Origin: Eumeta japonica
Taxonomy: Eukaryota; Arthropoda; Insecta; Lepidoptera; Psychidae
Direction of reading: 5' to 3'
Length of the DNA: 64,000 bases
Assembly: GCA_005406025.1 (NCBI GenBank)
Contig: BGZK01000013.1
Location: 1,054,001-1,118,000, forward strand
The notes beneath the pieces are model-generated. The model made no database searches, had not been told where the DNA came from, and saw nothing but the letters and a program-made list of their open reading frames with translations. Both the position numbers and the translations under genes were made by a program. Below, one piece after another: positions 14,081 through 24,882 of this stretch (positions are counted from its first letter, which is position 1; each line of letters begins with the position of its first letter).

Positions 14081-14514
14081 TTTTACGTGACAACGACTTT
14101 GAATGGTAAAATCATTTTAATGTGAATATTCATTCGTATAGTAGGAAGAAGGATGAAATAATAGTAACAATTTAAAACATTTATTTATACAAAGAATTAT
14201 ATTTAAAACATTAATTTATACAAAGAATCTCGCACTGAATTTCATATTAACAAAATTTTATTTTTACCTTTACACATACATACGTATTTATATACAAATA
14301 TACATACAATAACTTGCAATACATTTGCAAGCTATGCACTAATTCTCTAGTGCTGCGCGCGCGGCAGACCGATCATAGTTGAGTGGGAGAGAGACGCAAG
14401 GCATTCGGCGGGCCTCTCTCTCGTTCGGTGACTCATCGTAACGTTACCGAGCGTTACACTTTTTCATAAGTGACTCCCAGCCGCAACCTAATTTAAGACG
14501 TTGTCACGTCAAAA
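14081..14514 (+). mobile_element. Small TIR DNA element, copy 1
   Basis: The left end TTTTACGTGACAAC (14081-14094) is inverted at the right as GTTGTCACGTCAAAA (14500-14514). The interior is AT-rich on the left, with a GC-rich block at 14350-14490, and no transposase. A second copy with the same ends lies inverted at 62345-62694, which supports a real family. The right end abuts a Helitron 3' tail at 14514, so the unit may be part of a composite repeat. Confidence 0.55.
14170..14229. repeat. Two-copy tandem repeat, 31-bp period
   Basis: Two near-identical units, each starting ATTTAAAACATT and ending TTATACAAAGAAT, lie at 14170-14198 and 14201-14229 inside the small TIR element. Confidence 0.7.
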
Positions 14515-14552
14515 TGAAAGAATTCATTCTATATCCACGTGGGCGCAGCCGC
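14514..14552 (+). mobile_element. Helitron 3'-tail fragment
   Basis: ATGAAAGAATTCATTCTAT followed by CCACGTGGGCGCAGCCGC matches the last ~40 bases of the Helitron at 53627-54828. The final CTAG is not preserved. Confidence 0.55.
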
Positions 14553-15890
14553 AGTCGAATGATAGTACTATTGTGATTAGCTCTGGAATGCACGAACCAT
14601 AGAATCGCATATTTCTTAACGATTGATTGATCGGCAGAGATAACGTGTACATATCTACAGGAATATCGGAATGGGACGTCTGCCTGAGAAATGCAGTCGT
14701 TTAATAAATTATCGTGACACGTTAATTCAGTAGAAGCTTTATTTTAGATAACCGTATTTAAATTATTATCTAAATATGGTTATCTAAAAGATCGAAACTA
14801 ATACGTTTCATTTTTTTTAATACAATTACGAGCAAATTATTGTTTAAGGAGGTATAGGACGTACAGTCCAGTCAGATAGTTTCGTAGCATTGTACATGTC
14901 GGAAGTATGTACGTACCCATAGAGAATGAACTTTTCTCACAACTGCACTTCTAAAAATCAAAAACTTAAGCTGACAATAACCACGTTTTAGCATATGAAA
15001 ATTATTATTTTATGAATCTTAGGATTAAATTAGAACATAAAATTTTGTTAGTTGACAGGAAATTTAAGTAACATAATAAAATAAAATAATTTAATATCCT
15101 TGTAAAATTAATAATAATTCCGGCAACATAGCAAATCCCACCGCGTTTGCGCATGCGTTCGTTGCGCATATACTTTCTTTAACCTATTTCATTGAAACTA
15201 AATTTCCCACGCGACCCACCATTTGCGACGTTGGCGTCAATATAACTCACTTTAGGTATGGCTGAATATTTTTTTGAATTTACACTTATTGAAATTAATT
15301 ATTTTTGTAACTAAGTACCCTCAAAGTGATTTTATTTTCTCAATAATTTTAGGATTTTTTTTCTATGTATATTGAGTTTTTCAAACCTTTGTCATTATTT
15401 TTTTAATTATGAAGTTTATCAAAACAATAGGTTTGAGACCTTACGTTGATGCCATTACAATGTTAAATTGCCTATTTTTAATCTCGTCTTATAAAAAAAC
15501 TATGAGCCCTAGGTCTCTGAAATTTTCACACAATACGTATTAAATATATTTTTGTCGATCATAAATTTTTTTAATTGTTCTCAATATTTCGACTTAACTC
15601 CTATACATCCTTAAAAAGAAATCTATTCTAGTTAGAATTATATTTCATAAAACTCTTCGAATTTCTTAATCAATTCAATCTGTTATGCTTTCGGTTTATT
15701 CATGCCCGTTTTGCCTATCATTTTTCTAAGACGTATATTTTAAACCGATTTTTTTTATATATAAATTCCGTAATCAAAATTTTTATCTCAAAAATACCAG
15801 CAAATTAAATAAAGCTAGCTTGGTTTAATACTTTTTAAAAATAAGTATTCTAATTTGTAAATCGTCATCACTAAATCAAAAAATTATGTA
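14553..15890. other. AT-rich non-coding stretch with hairpin
   Basis: A 19-bp stem with one mismatch lies at 14742-14760 / 14771-14789 (TTTTAGATAACC... against ...GGTTATCTAAAA) with a 10-nt loop. Nothing else is recognised. Confidence 0.5.
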
Positions 15891-16640
15891 TTTTTAAGAT
15901 TTTGAATCAAAATGGCAAAAACGGAACCTTTATAATTTCGTCATGTCCGTCCCGTATGTTACAGATGTTTTACTAAAAAACTGCAAGATGTACTGATGAA
16001 ATTCAAAGTATAGGTGTCGTCTATAAGCCTCTATTTAGTTTGGTAGTTGAATAAAGAAAATAAATATTTCTAGGGGGGCACTCCATATTGTAAGAGAAGC
16101 TGAAAAAAATTTTTTCAGCAAATTTCAACGTGTGGCACATATTTCGACAATTCTTATAAAAGCATTTTAAAGTTTCTAAGCAATTTTTTTGACTAATTGA
16201 ATATTTTCGGAAATGATATCCGAAATTAGCAGAAACTGTCCCCCCATCTCTTCATTTTTTAAACCCTGTGTCCAAATAAATGAAAAAAATAACGATGGAA
16301 ACGCTTAATAAATAGTTTCAACGCAAATGATTTTGAACATGATTGAATATACTGTTTTTGAGTTATAGCCGAAAAACTGCGCTTCTCAACAAAATAACAC
16401 AAGTGCCACGAAGATACGCTCATTTGCTGATGCACTTTAGTTTACACTGATGTGTTAGTAGTGGTCGACAGACCTACTTGTTTTTCTACTTATAGGCGAC
16501 TAAAGTGCTTATAACTATACTGTGCGGGAAACGTGGAAAAATTGTAACAACGTACATTTTTCATCTGTAGTGCGTTTTTGTGTAATAATGGCTTTGGAAT
16601 CCTAAAATGAACATGGTCCGACATGCTCTTGGCCAGTTGT
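15891..16640 (+). repeat. Dispersed repeat, copy 1
   Basis: It shares its start (AAAACGGAACC then ATAATTTCGTCATG), middle (GGGGGCACTCCATA) and end (CATGGTCCGACATGCTCTTG) with copies at 21454-22190 and 30066-31360. From general knowledge, repeats with this GGTTCCG...GGAACCC and CTTGGCC architecture are abundant in Lepidoptera and carry no protein. The class is uncertain. Confidence 0.7.
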
Positions 16641-17762
16641 TAGTATTATTATCAAATTCCTGGTGTATAAAGCATGTATATGTATGACAAGCTCAATGAT
16701 TGTAATAATTCATGTCTTGATATATACACACTTTTGTCCTTTAGTTAGTTTCAAAGATTTGGGTAGCATACACAGGTGCACTAGAAACAAGTATTTTATT
16801 GTAGTAGGTAATGACATTGATAATTTGTCAACACGGGAAGTAAATTAAAAAACGACAACGTTTTTGGTTTCATAAGTAATGTATATAAATGTTGTTAGTT
16901 TGTTTTTATAATATAAAAGTTTTCAAAAACTTTCATAACAAAATTTTTAAATCACATATTTTCGTTTCTATATATTGAGCTGAAACACAACAGAATAATC
17001 ATTATTCAATGTGTGATATTGTGTCATTTAAAACGAAACACCAATTGCGTGTTAGGAATGTCCGCGACTTTAAATATAAAATTTCATACATATATTCTCG
17101 TTATTCGACGTCGGTTAAATTTCGATTCGCTTTAACGCCTCAGTTAATTAGTGCTCAAATATTAACTTTTCCATACTAAAATTGGAAAACAGAAAATAAT
17201 TGTCCATCTGTTCAGTATTTTTCAGTAGTAATGAATCTGCAACTATGTAAATAGGTGAAAGTTTAAAGATTCAACGTTCGGCGAGTACGCAAAATCAATT
17301 TTCGAGATCTGGGTTAGCTATAAATTTTCTTGCGTTTCGCCGCTGTCATTTGAAGTTGAGCATTATCATAGAAGAGATAAGCCTTCTTTTCTTTTCGTTT
17401 AAGCTTATCCGTTACTTTATTTGAAGTAACTGTTTTGTTGTATCAATTCCCAGTGGATAACTCTTTCACGGAAAAACACCGAGGACAAAAATAAGATCTT
17501 TTGTGTAGTCGTCGTCGTTAAATTGATCGTTCATAATTTCCTTTGACCGAATTACGTAAAATATATTAACAATTTACATAATTATAAATATCGAATTATG
17601 TACATAATGTGATTATAATATATGTTATAAAAATGATTTTGTTAACTATTTTAAATATTATTGTACATAAGTTTGGTATCAGCTTTATAATTATGATAAA
17701 AAAGTTGAGAATAGACAATGCTTTTCATTGTTGTACCCTAAGGCGCAAATACATTTATAAGA
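16641..17762. other. AT-rich non-coding stretch
   Basis: No exon or named repeat is recognised. The open frames at 16663-16848 and 17609-17791 are AT-rich chance frames. Confidence 0.45.
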
Positions 17763-17960
17763 TTACTCATAAGAAGACATTAAGCCATTAAAAATATATT
17801 TCTTCGGTTTGTTGTCAAAATCTTTCTTTACCAAGGCCTTTGTTTCATCGGCTGTTAAAAAACGCTGCCCCTTAAATATCTCGTATAAATATCTAAGCAG
17901 AAAATAATCGCTGGGTCCGAAGTTCCAAGCTGTATGTACGGTGGGTGGTCAAAGTATACT
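17763..17960 (-). pseudogene. Mariner-like transposase C-terminus (relic)
   Basis: Read on the minus strand, about 60 codons are open to a stop at 17763-17765. They contain the transposase signature GPSDYFLLRYL, then FKGQRFLTADE and KKDFDNKPKKY. This corresponds to the last catalytic aspartate region (xPSDYxLF) and the C-terminus of a mariner/Tc1-type DD(D/E) transposase. The upstream HPPYS-like part is out of frame at about 17945-17960. The rest of the gene and the terminal repeats were not found. The protein differs from both other mariner families here, so it is a third lineage. Dead copy. Confidence 0.6.
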
Positions 17961-18810
17961 AAGACGTTTTGTTCATGGGCTTACTCTGTTGCTTGAGGAG
18001 TATGCACTGCCTTGCCTCTTTTTTTTGATTGACTCGTACATGACGTAATAAATTAAAATAACATACCTCAACATTTTAGCGACACAAAGGTCTTATTTTA
18101 TAACCCTAACAGAGAAAAAAATGCTACAGTAGCGCTGTGTGTATTTATTCTATCTATTAAAAGACAGTTGTTAATCACTAAAGCCGTTAAATGCTGTACT
18201 AGACGTCTATAAGAGTAATAGAAGGACTATCTTAAGGATGAAAGACAAAGTAACGACTTACATCGCTACAATGCAAGCGAAGTATCTTTTCTTATAGCTT
18301 CCAACAAATCTAAAGACTAAGGTCTGTTAAAGAAATAGGTATTTGCAATAGCAAATACCTATTTCTCTACCTCTTAAGGTTTTAGAGAGGCTACAGAAAA
18401 CTCCCATAAAACCCTAAAGATTGTACAAAAACAATCATTGACGACATTATTTCTTCGAAAACGCCAATTAAGTCTCTCCTAACCCCAGATGCTTTTATAT
18501 TGCTTACGGTGGATGTCTTTATTGTAGATTTTTTAGTTTCAAATATCACCTAAGTAGGTAATAGGGACATATTCATCTCCTTTGTAATCCCTATCTGATT
18601 GGTCAAGTGTTGTTGTAGACTTATCTTGGTTTAGAATATTATATGACGATGAAAGAAAATTTTAGAAGTATCAGAAGTAGATTGATGAAAATAGACGAAA
18701 ATCGGTAACGGAATATCGTTATGCTAAACTATAAACTTACTATAGAAGAAAGAAAATTATCAGAAGAAAATGTGATCCGAAATGTTCATTCGAGTAATGG
18801 GAGTAAATAA
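17961..18810. other. Non-coding stretch with perfect 16-bp hairpin
   Basis: AGAAATAGGTATTTGC (18331-18346) and GCAAATACCTATTTCT (18351-18366) form a perfect stem with a 4-nt loop. The surrounding 18200-18600 looks like inserted repeat sequence of unknown class. Confidence 0.5.
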
Positions 18811-18850
18811 ATGAAGGAATACATTCTGTTTATGTGGGCGAAGCCGCTAA
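18811..18850 (+). mobile_element. Helitron 3'-tail fragment
   Basis: ATGAAGGAATACATTCTGTT then ATGTGGGCGAAGCCGC matches the 3' tail of the Helitron at 54778-54828; the terminal CTAG is lost. Confidence 0.5.
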
Positions 18851-20289
18851 CGATAAGTTATAGGCAACATAATAAAAGACAAAATAAATACTACGATAAA
18901 CAAAATAAATATTTTATATTATGCTAACTATTGTAAAGAAAGTATTTACCTTAAATAAGTCAATGGATTTACAGAACTATTCATCTGCAGAGTTCTGCCT
19001 GCCAGATGTATGGACTAGAAATTTTTGCGAATAATATTGATCCTTAAAATCGTTCATCCATATTTATCTAATGAACGCTTGAGATTGTTGCAACGTCTAT
19101 TTTGATTGCGAAGCAGGTAAAGAGCGCTTTTGGAAATATATATGTTGCAGAGCTGCCTTAATTATCACCATACTGTATCCATAGAAGTCACAATTATACT
19201 CGTTTATAAATTTGAGCTATATAACCAGTGCAGGTTATCAAAACGCAATTCAAAATGGTACAATACAAACGAAAATACTACATATTAAACGATTTGCTTG
19301 ATTTTACGTTAATTGTACGTAACACACATACATTTAATGACGTGCCACTCATTTCCAATGGCTAAATAATAAAATAGGTACAGTTTGGATACAATTTCAC
19401 GTAATTTATACAACGTTCCATATAAGTAATAAATTATTACATTTTGTTAAATAAACAAGAAATTATCAGCCCCTTAATTATTTTTCTAGTAAAATATATA
19501 CACATTCACGATGTACTTTCCTTCGCAATGATATTTTCAAATTTCATAGTTTACAAAAAATTGTTCTTATTCCCATCCATTACATTTCTTATCACTATTG
19601 CAAATTGTATAATGATGTATATACGGTTTTGAGTTTCACATATATAAAAACAAATAAAGTTTGTAACCTAAGGAGATTTGTCACAAGGAAATGCATTTAA
19701 AACTATCTTCGAAACGTTACCAACTTTCATCGTGATGTTAATGTAATTCTAGAAACAGTTCTTATCGCCTTTATAAACCAACACTACACTGACGCTGAAA
19801 GCGTCACATTTATACCATACCATATCAAATATTCACATATATACCATCCTTTTGACACTCAAAAAATTATGTAACACTATTAAAGCATTAATATAGCTCT
19901 CTTGTACGTCTTAAGTATGTTCTATATTCTATTGTATCATTGTCAAAGAACATATGCCTATAAAAACTCTTAATTATTAGCGCTCGTTATAGCCTCTAGA
20001 TCTTTTCCGTTGCAAAATATCACTTGTTATTTAATTTAGCTCTGAATGTTATTCGGAATGGCATTCATTATAATTATTTTAGGTATTTATCATTCTAAAA
20101 TATACTTTATCTGTTTCGCTGCTGATTGACGAATCTTAAACTTGTCAGAACCTTGTTAACCTTAAATTTCCTGTTTCCTATTGGGATCCCATTATCGAAT
20201 CCAGCTCTCACAGCTTTTTATTCTAGAAAAAATTTCTACCTCTGTCTCTACTCATATTAAAAAAACTCTTCGCAACATCTTACACGTAG
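18851..20289. other. AT-rich non-coding stretch
   Basis: No exon or recognised repeat seen. Confidence 0.45.
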
Positions 20290-20637
20290 CTACATTTTCA
20301 TCCATCCAGACGTAGTCAACATTTTAAGAACCCATTGTACATTGACCTCTAATTTATCAATTTTTTCGTTTACGCTTTGCTTACAAATGCCCATATCTCT
20401 AACACTCTCCGATTGTTTATTCGCCGGTTTTCTTAGATCAATTCCTCTACTTTTTCCACAATTTGTCGGTAACGGTCGAACGGGTCGTTTACCACGGAGC
20501 TCGTCTTCAAAGCTCTCACAGGTTTGTATTGGTTGTATGAACTGCTTCGACCAAAGTTTTACAATGAAATTTGTAAGGTAAGAATTACCAAATATATTTA
20601 AAATAAGCTGTCTGATTTGCGATGGCGCATTTCTCTC
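20290..20637 (-). other. Unidentified 115-codon open frame
   Basis: The minus strand is open from after a stop at 20638-20640 to a stop at 20290-20292. Its composition is unlike the AT-driven frames around it. It holds a basic, proline-containing middle (ELRGKRPVRPLP) and a charged, possibly coiled-coil stretch (NEKIDKLEVNVQWVLKML) before the end. No start codon or splice acceptor is obvious at its upstream edge. I do not recognise a family. It could be the last exon of an unknown gene or a fragment of a retroelement ORF; the second is more likely in this repeat-rich setting. Confidence 0.25.
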
Positions 20638-20640
20638 TTA

Positions 20641-21124
20641 GTGGAGTGCTTGATGTTCAGTTTTACTATGTTACGTTTTTCCTGCAACGTGTTCAAAACA
20701 AATATACGTTTATAGGAACTAAAATCCAATAAACAAATGAATGCTATTATTTTCATAAAAAAAAAAACCGGGAAATAAAATTATATAACGACCATTATAA
20801 TTTTCGCATTATGTATAGTCAAAAGAAATAACTTTTCAGTTTGGCCTCGTACATCATATATCTTTCAATATTATTATTATTTAGAACATTGAAATTTTCT
20901 GGTCTCACATTACCATAATTACATTTTTTTTTTTAATTTAATGGTAATGAAATGTATTTAATCTCGCTAATTTATTATTTTGGCTATAAAATAATAAAAA
21001 AATGTATCTAACATCAGGGAACTTTTACATTTCACCATCTCTGTCCGTTCGTCTGACTATTTGTTTGTCCGCTGCTTAATTTAGAGACTTAATACTAAGA
21101 AACCGTATTTCGGTACACATATAT
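20641..21124. other. AT-rich non-coding stretch
   Basis: No exon or identified repeat is visible. Confidence 0.4.
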
Positions 21125-21262
21125 TAGTCGGGGAAAAGTTTTTTCGTATTTTATAAGGAAAAAGTTGTAGTAAAAGATCTTTGGTTGTGCTGTTTGTGTC
21201 TGCCTAGTTTTGATACCATTAAAGAAATGACATTTTAAAATAAGAATAACAAAAAGTAATAA
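21125..21262 (+). mobile_element. Mariner 5'-end fragment
   Basis: It starts TTAGTCGGGGAAAAGTTTTT and continues with TGTGCTGTTTGTGTCTG and GATACCATTAAAGAAATGAC. It matches the 5' ends at 37909 (+), 39035 (-) and 48065 (-). It breaks off at a fragment of the dispersed repeat, with no transposase left. Confidence 0.75.
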
Positions 21263-21267
21263 AAAAA

Positions 21268-21320
21268 TGGCCAAGAGCATGTTGGACCATGCTCATTATA
21301 AAGTTCCGAAGCCGTTTACT
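21268..21320 (-). repeat. End fragment of the dispersed repeat, inverted
   Basis: GGCCAAGAGCATGTTGGACC then TTCCGAAGCCG is the reverse complement of the repeat's 3' end (compare 16585-16640 and 31302-31345). Confidence 0.65.
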
Positions 21321-21385
21321 ACGTCAAAATTACTGAACTAAAAACGGTTGAACCAGCTTTGTATTATTCTTACCGTCACTGTATA

Positions 21386-21453
21386 AGGTCAATAAACGTT
21401 AGATTCAGATATTTTGGTGGACAGAAAAACAATAGAAAAATGGCGTGACACTA
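21386..21453 (-). mobile_element. Inverted inner 5'-UTR piece of mariner
   Basis: CGTTAGATTC...TTTGGTGGACAG then AAAAACAATAGAAAAATGGC matches the region around the transposase start in the opposite orientation (compare 47895-47940, also minus). Together with 21125-21262 it shows that a mariner 5' end has been broken and one half inverted. Confidence 0.65.
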
Positions 21454-22190
21454 TTTTTAAGATTCGGAGCCAAAATGGTAAAAACAGAACCCTTATAATT
21501 TCGTCATGTGCGTCCGTCCATCCGTATACCACAGGTATTTTACTCAAAAAGTACATGATAAATATTTATGAAATCGTGTGGGTATATTGTATGAGCCGCT
21601 ATTTTCATTGGCAGTTAAATAACAAAAATAAATATTTCTAGGGGGACACTCCATACATGTGATCGAAGCTAAAAATTTTTTTTTTCAGGCAACATCAACA
21701 TGTGACTCATATTTTGTCAGATTTTTTAACAACACTTCTTGGCGATTTTTTTGATTAATTGGATATTTTCAAAAATAATGTCTCCGAAAGTAGCATAAAT
21801 TGTCCCTCCTCCCCTTATTCTTAAAAATATTACAAAAGTACGTAAATATTTTCAATGAAAATTATTTTGAAAATGATCGAATATACCTTTTTTGAGTTGT
21901 TGCGGAAAAATTGCGCTTCTTAACAAAAGGACATAAGCGCTATGAAAATGCGTTCTTTTGCTAGTGCACTTTAATTTACACTAATTTATGAATGAAAGTC
22001 GAAATACCTACTTGTTTCTCGGGTTATAAGCTATAAAAATGCCTATATCTATTTTTGTGCAGGAAACATGGAAAAAGTGCAAGAACGTAGTTTTTTTTCA
22101 TCTATAGTGCATTTTTTTTGTAGTAAAGGTTTCGGAACCCTACAATGAGCATGGTCTGATATGCTGCTTTTTGCTATGGCTGGTTTTTTT
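21454..22190 (+). repeat. Dispersed repeat, copy 2
   Basis: It starts at AAGATTCGGAGCCAAAATGG and ends near CATGGTCTGATATGCTGC at 22150-22165. It is collinear with the 15891-16640 copy throughout (GGGGGACACTCCATAC, CATCAACATGTGACTC, GCGCTTCTTAACAAAAGGAC). Confidence 0.7.
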
Positions 22191-22490
22191 TATTTAGGGA
22201 TCCGTTTGTGAAATATTAAGCTTAAATTGCTTTTTGTTAGAGTCAAATGTCCACCCCTCAAAAGTAAATGGTTATTTTTGCATAAATGAAAAAAATCATG
22301 ATAGTAGTTCATGACAGTAGCATATAAAACGAAGGTAAAAAAAAACTGTCACAGCTAAGTAGGCCTTACTAATTATCGAGTAATAGTCGATCAACTTTTA
22401 AAATATACTTGCGAGGAGTAAAGCCAAAGTATCGTACAAATTTCATTGGGAAATTATCTAGATAACGTTGTTGGTTGTGTAAAAAAGTAG
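22191..22490. other. Short non-coding stretch between repeats
   Basis: No feature recognised. Confidence 0.4.
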
Positions 22491-22492
22491 TA

Positions 22493-22977
22493 AAGGGTTT
22501 AGCCGGATACGTATGACGAGTCGGCCCCCAAATGGGAATCGATATCGAAACTTATGTTTTAATATTGATTTGATGTTCAAACACGATTTATGTACTTTTC
22601 GCGACCGACTTCAGCTTTGACCTTGAGAAGAGCAAAATATGCGTATGCTTGACTATTACTGAATATAATATATCTCTGAAGCTAATTAACATAAAGAAGT
22701 GAAACTGTGTTAGGTTACATTACAGAGTATATCACATATATTTTTAATAATTTTTAGAATAAAAAGTTACATAAAAAAAAAAAATATCATTTTTTTTCTG
22801 AGTTCTCTGTGACTTACAATCACGAAATAAATATATGTTATGCTCCTTTGTGTGCTCTTATTACCCATAAAAGTACCGTGAACAAAAAAGTTGGTGCAAC
22901 ACAATGAGAAGAAATTATATGTGATTTCTGTCTTATGGTATACCCCTGTATTATAAGGTACACATAACATCATTGTT
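22493..22977. repeat. Left terminal inverted repeat
   Basis: It pairs with 24883-25379 almost end to end. Shared blocks include GGCCCCCAAATGGG, AAACACGATTTATGTACTTT, GTCTTATGGTATACCCCTGT and the inner CATCATTGTTT. Differences are mostly small indels in A/T runs. Confidence 0.85.
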
Positions 22978-23016
22978 TACTAATTGTAGATGGTACGTAT
23001 GTACGACACCAAATAA

Positions 23017-23990
23017 GTGAAAATAATTATTATCAAAGAAGATCGTACTCAGGGCAAAAGAAAACACTTATGTAAGCCATTTACAATATGTACAACGAAT
23101 GAGTTTGTCGTTGATTTTGCTGGACCTTTTTACGGAACTCTAAATGATGCTTCAATTATGAAAGTTATTTTAAGGCTTAAAAAAACTTTTGTTACCCAAT
23201 GATACATTTATTGTAGATCGCGAATTTAGGGATGACGTAGAGTTTTTGAATGACAAGGGTTTCAACGTTCTTATGCCGGCTTTTAAAGGTAATAAACTTC
23301 AACTCGGTACAGAAGAAGCTAATATATCGAGAAATATTACGAAAATCAGGTGGGTAGTAGAAGCTGTTCACGGTAATATTGCCCAAAAGTATAAACTTTT
23401 ACATTATTCTCTCGATAATAAGATGTTGCCAAAGTTGGAACTGCTATGTAAAATTATCGGTTTTCTGTACAGCACTTATGAGAAAAGACTTAATTCGAAT
23501 GGTAGTTTAAGTGACATTATAGTACAATATATGAAAAGTAGAATGGATATAGAAAATACTTTGAGTCAAGAAGTACAAAGTCAGCGTTGGAACCGAAAAA
23601 AAAACTACAAAATGTTTTAACGGCATCTGAACTACTTGATTTTCCACGTTTAACTGAAGTTCAGCTCAAGATTTTATTCACAGGCTCATATCAATTTTCA
23701 CAAGCTTTATCTTACTTGGCCGAAATAATGGACGATCAAAATAATCTCTCAGTACAATATGTGAAATCAGCACCTAATATCATCAAAGCAGAAGTAAAAT
23801 CAAGACATATAAATAGAAAAGTCTATCGAATTTACATTCACTATATTTCCGAAGGTAATGACTACAATAGTATTCTTCGTTATTGCTGTGATTGCCCCAA
23901 TGGCGAACGTACAGTGGGATGCTGTTCTCATGTAGTAGGATTTCTTTCAAAACAAATGCTCGACATCATCTAATGAGCATCGCCTTAAGA
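23017..23990 (+). pseudogene. Transposase relic: DDE core plus SWIM zinc finger
   Basis: Three frame segments join across A-runs near 23180 and 23597. Segment 1 has CTTNEFVVDFAGPF, with the likely first catalytic Asp. Segment 2 has FIVDREFRD (second Asp) and KIRWVVEAVHGNIAQKYKLL (Glu). Segment 3 ends in CCDCPNGERTVGCCSHVVGF, a CxC...CxH SWIM finger, and stops at 23971-23973. The two frameshifts and the absence of everything upstream of the DDE core make it non-functional, although the catalytic triad and zinc ligands remain readable. The intact protein would act in the nucleus, cutting and moving its own element. Confidence 0.75.
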
Positions 23991-24379
23991 TCTACTACAA
24001 CAGAAAGAAAAATTAGACGTCCTAGTTACACATTAGAGCCTTGGGTAGACCGAGCTATTACAACAGGAACCAAGAAGAAAAGGTGATTATAGTACAGAGC
24101 AAAGCGGAAACTTAAAAGGCTGTCGATGACATTTGTCAAGTTCTTAACGGTCGCTAAAACTTCTTCACCAAGCTGAGAACATAAACAATGAAAAATCCAG
24201 AAAGGATTTGTTTAAGAGCTCGACACCATCTACTCAACTCTGCTTTAAGTTCTTCTACAATAGAAAGTTATTCGCACTTGAGAGATTCGCATAACAAGAC
24301 AGTAGTTTTTACAACAGGAACCAAGAAGAATAAACGACATTAGCACAGACTACAGTAGAAATTAGAAAGGCTGCAGATG
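23961..24379. repeat. Degenerate tandem duplication inside the transposon
   Basis: The block starting CGACATCATCTA (23961) recurs as CGACACCATCTA (24220). ACAACAGGAACCAAGAAGAA recurs at about 24060 and 24311, and AAAGGCTG...GATGA recurs at 24115 and 24366. The period is about 251-259 bp with many substitutions, so it is an old duplication at the end of the coding region. Confidence 0.6.
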
Positions 24380-24672
24380 AACTGTTCCAACTCTCAGAAA
24401 TGGACGTCAAAGCCCGCACCAAGCAAAGGAAACGAAGAACGAAAGAGAAACAAAAGGAACATACCTTCCCCACTATATTTATTGACACACTATAGTCTCT
24501 ATTACCTATCCCGAATCCAGTTTCTGGCTAAAGGTTGCACGAATATCGGCTGGCTCTACACTCCCGTCACTCCTAATCCAAGCTAAAACCTACACTCCCC
24601 CTGATATTTATGCTCCCTTCGGTGTATCGGGACTTGTCCCTTTCAGTCATTGCGACTGGCTGAAGGTTGAGC

Positions 24673-24703
<31 letters not shown>
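24673..24703. repeat. (GAT)n microsatellite
   Basis: About ten GAT units follow a GC-richer segment (24540-24672). Such a trinucleotide tail is reminiscent of some LINE 3' ends, so a LINE tail may be inserted here; this is inference. Confidence 0.85.
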
Positions 24704-24707
<4 letters not shown>

Positions 24708-24882
24708 GTGAAGATGGTTAATATTTCGTTTCTTGTATTTTGATAGACACCAAAAAGTAATAATAATGAATATTGAACACTGGCTGTTTTTTTTTTTCAT
24801 TTCCTTTTAACTATTATCCCGTCTCTTAAGATTATTTTCTTATGTTTTAAAACAAGCTGATGTGAAATTTCGAAAAAAAAAA

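Noticed and set aside
14170..14229. CRISPR-like repeat pair
   Set aside because: Only two adjacent units with no spacers, in a eukaryotic transposon; simple tandem duplication.
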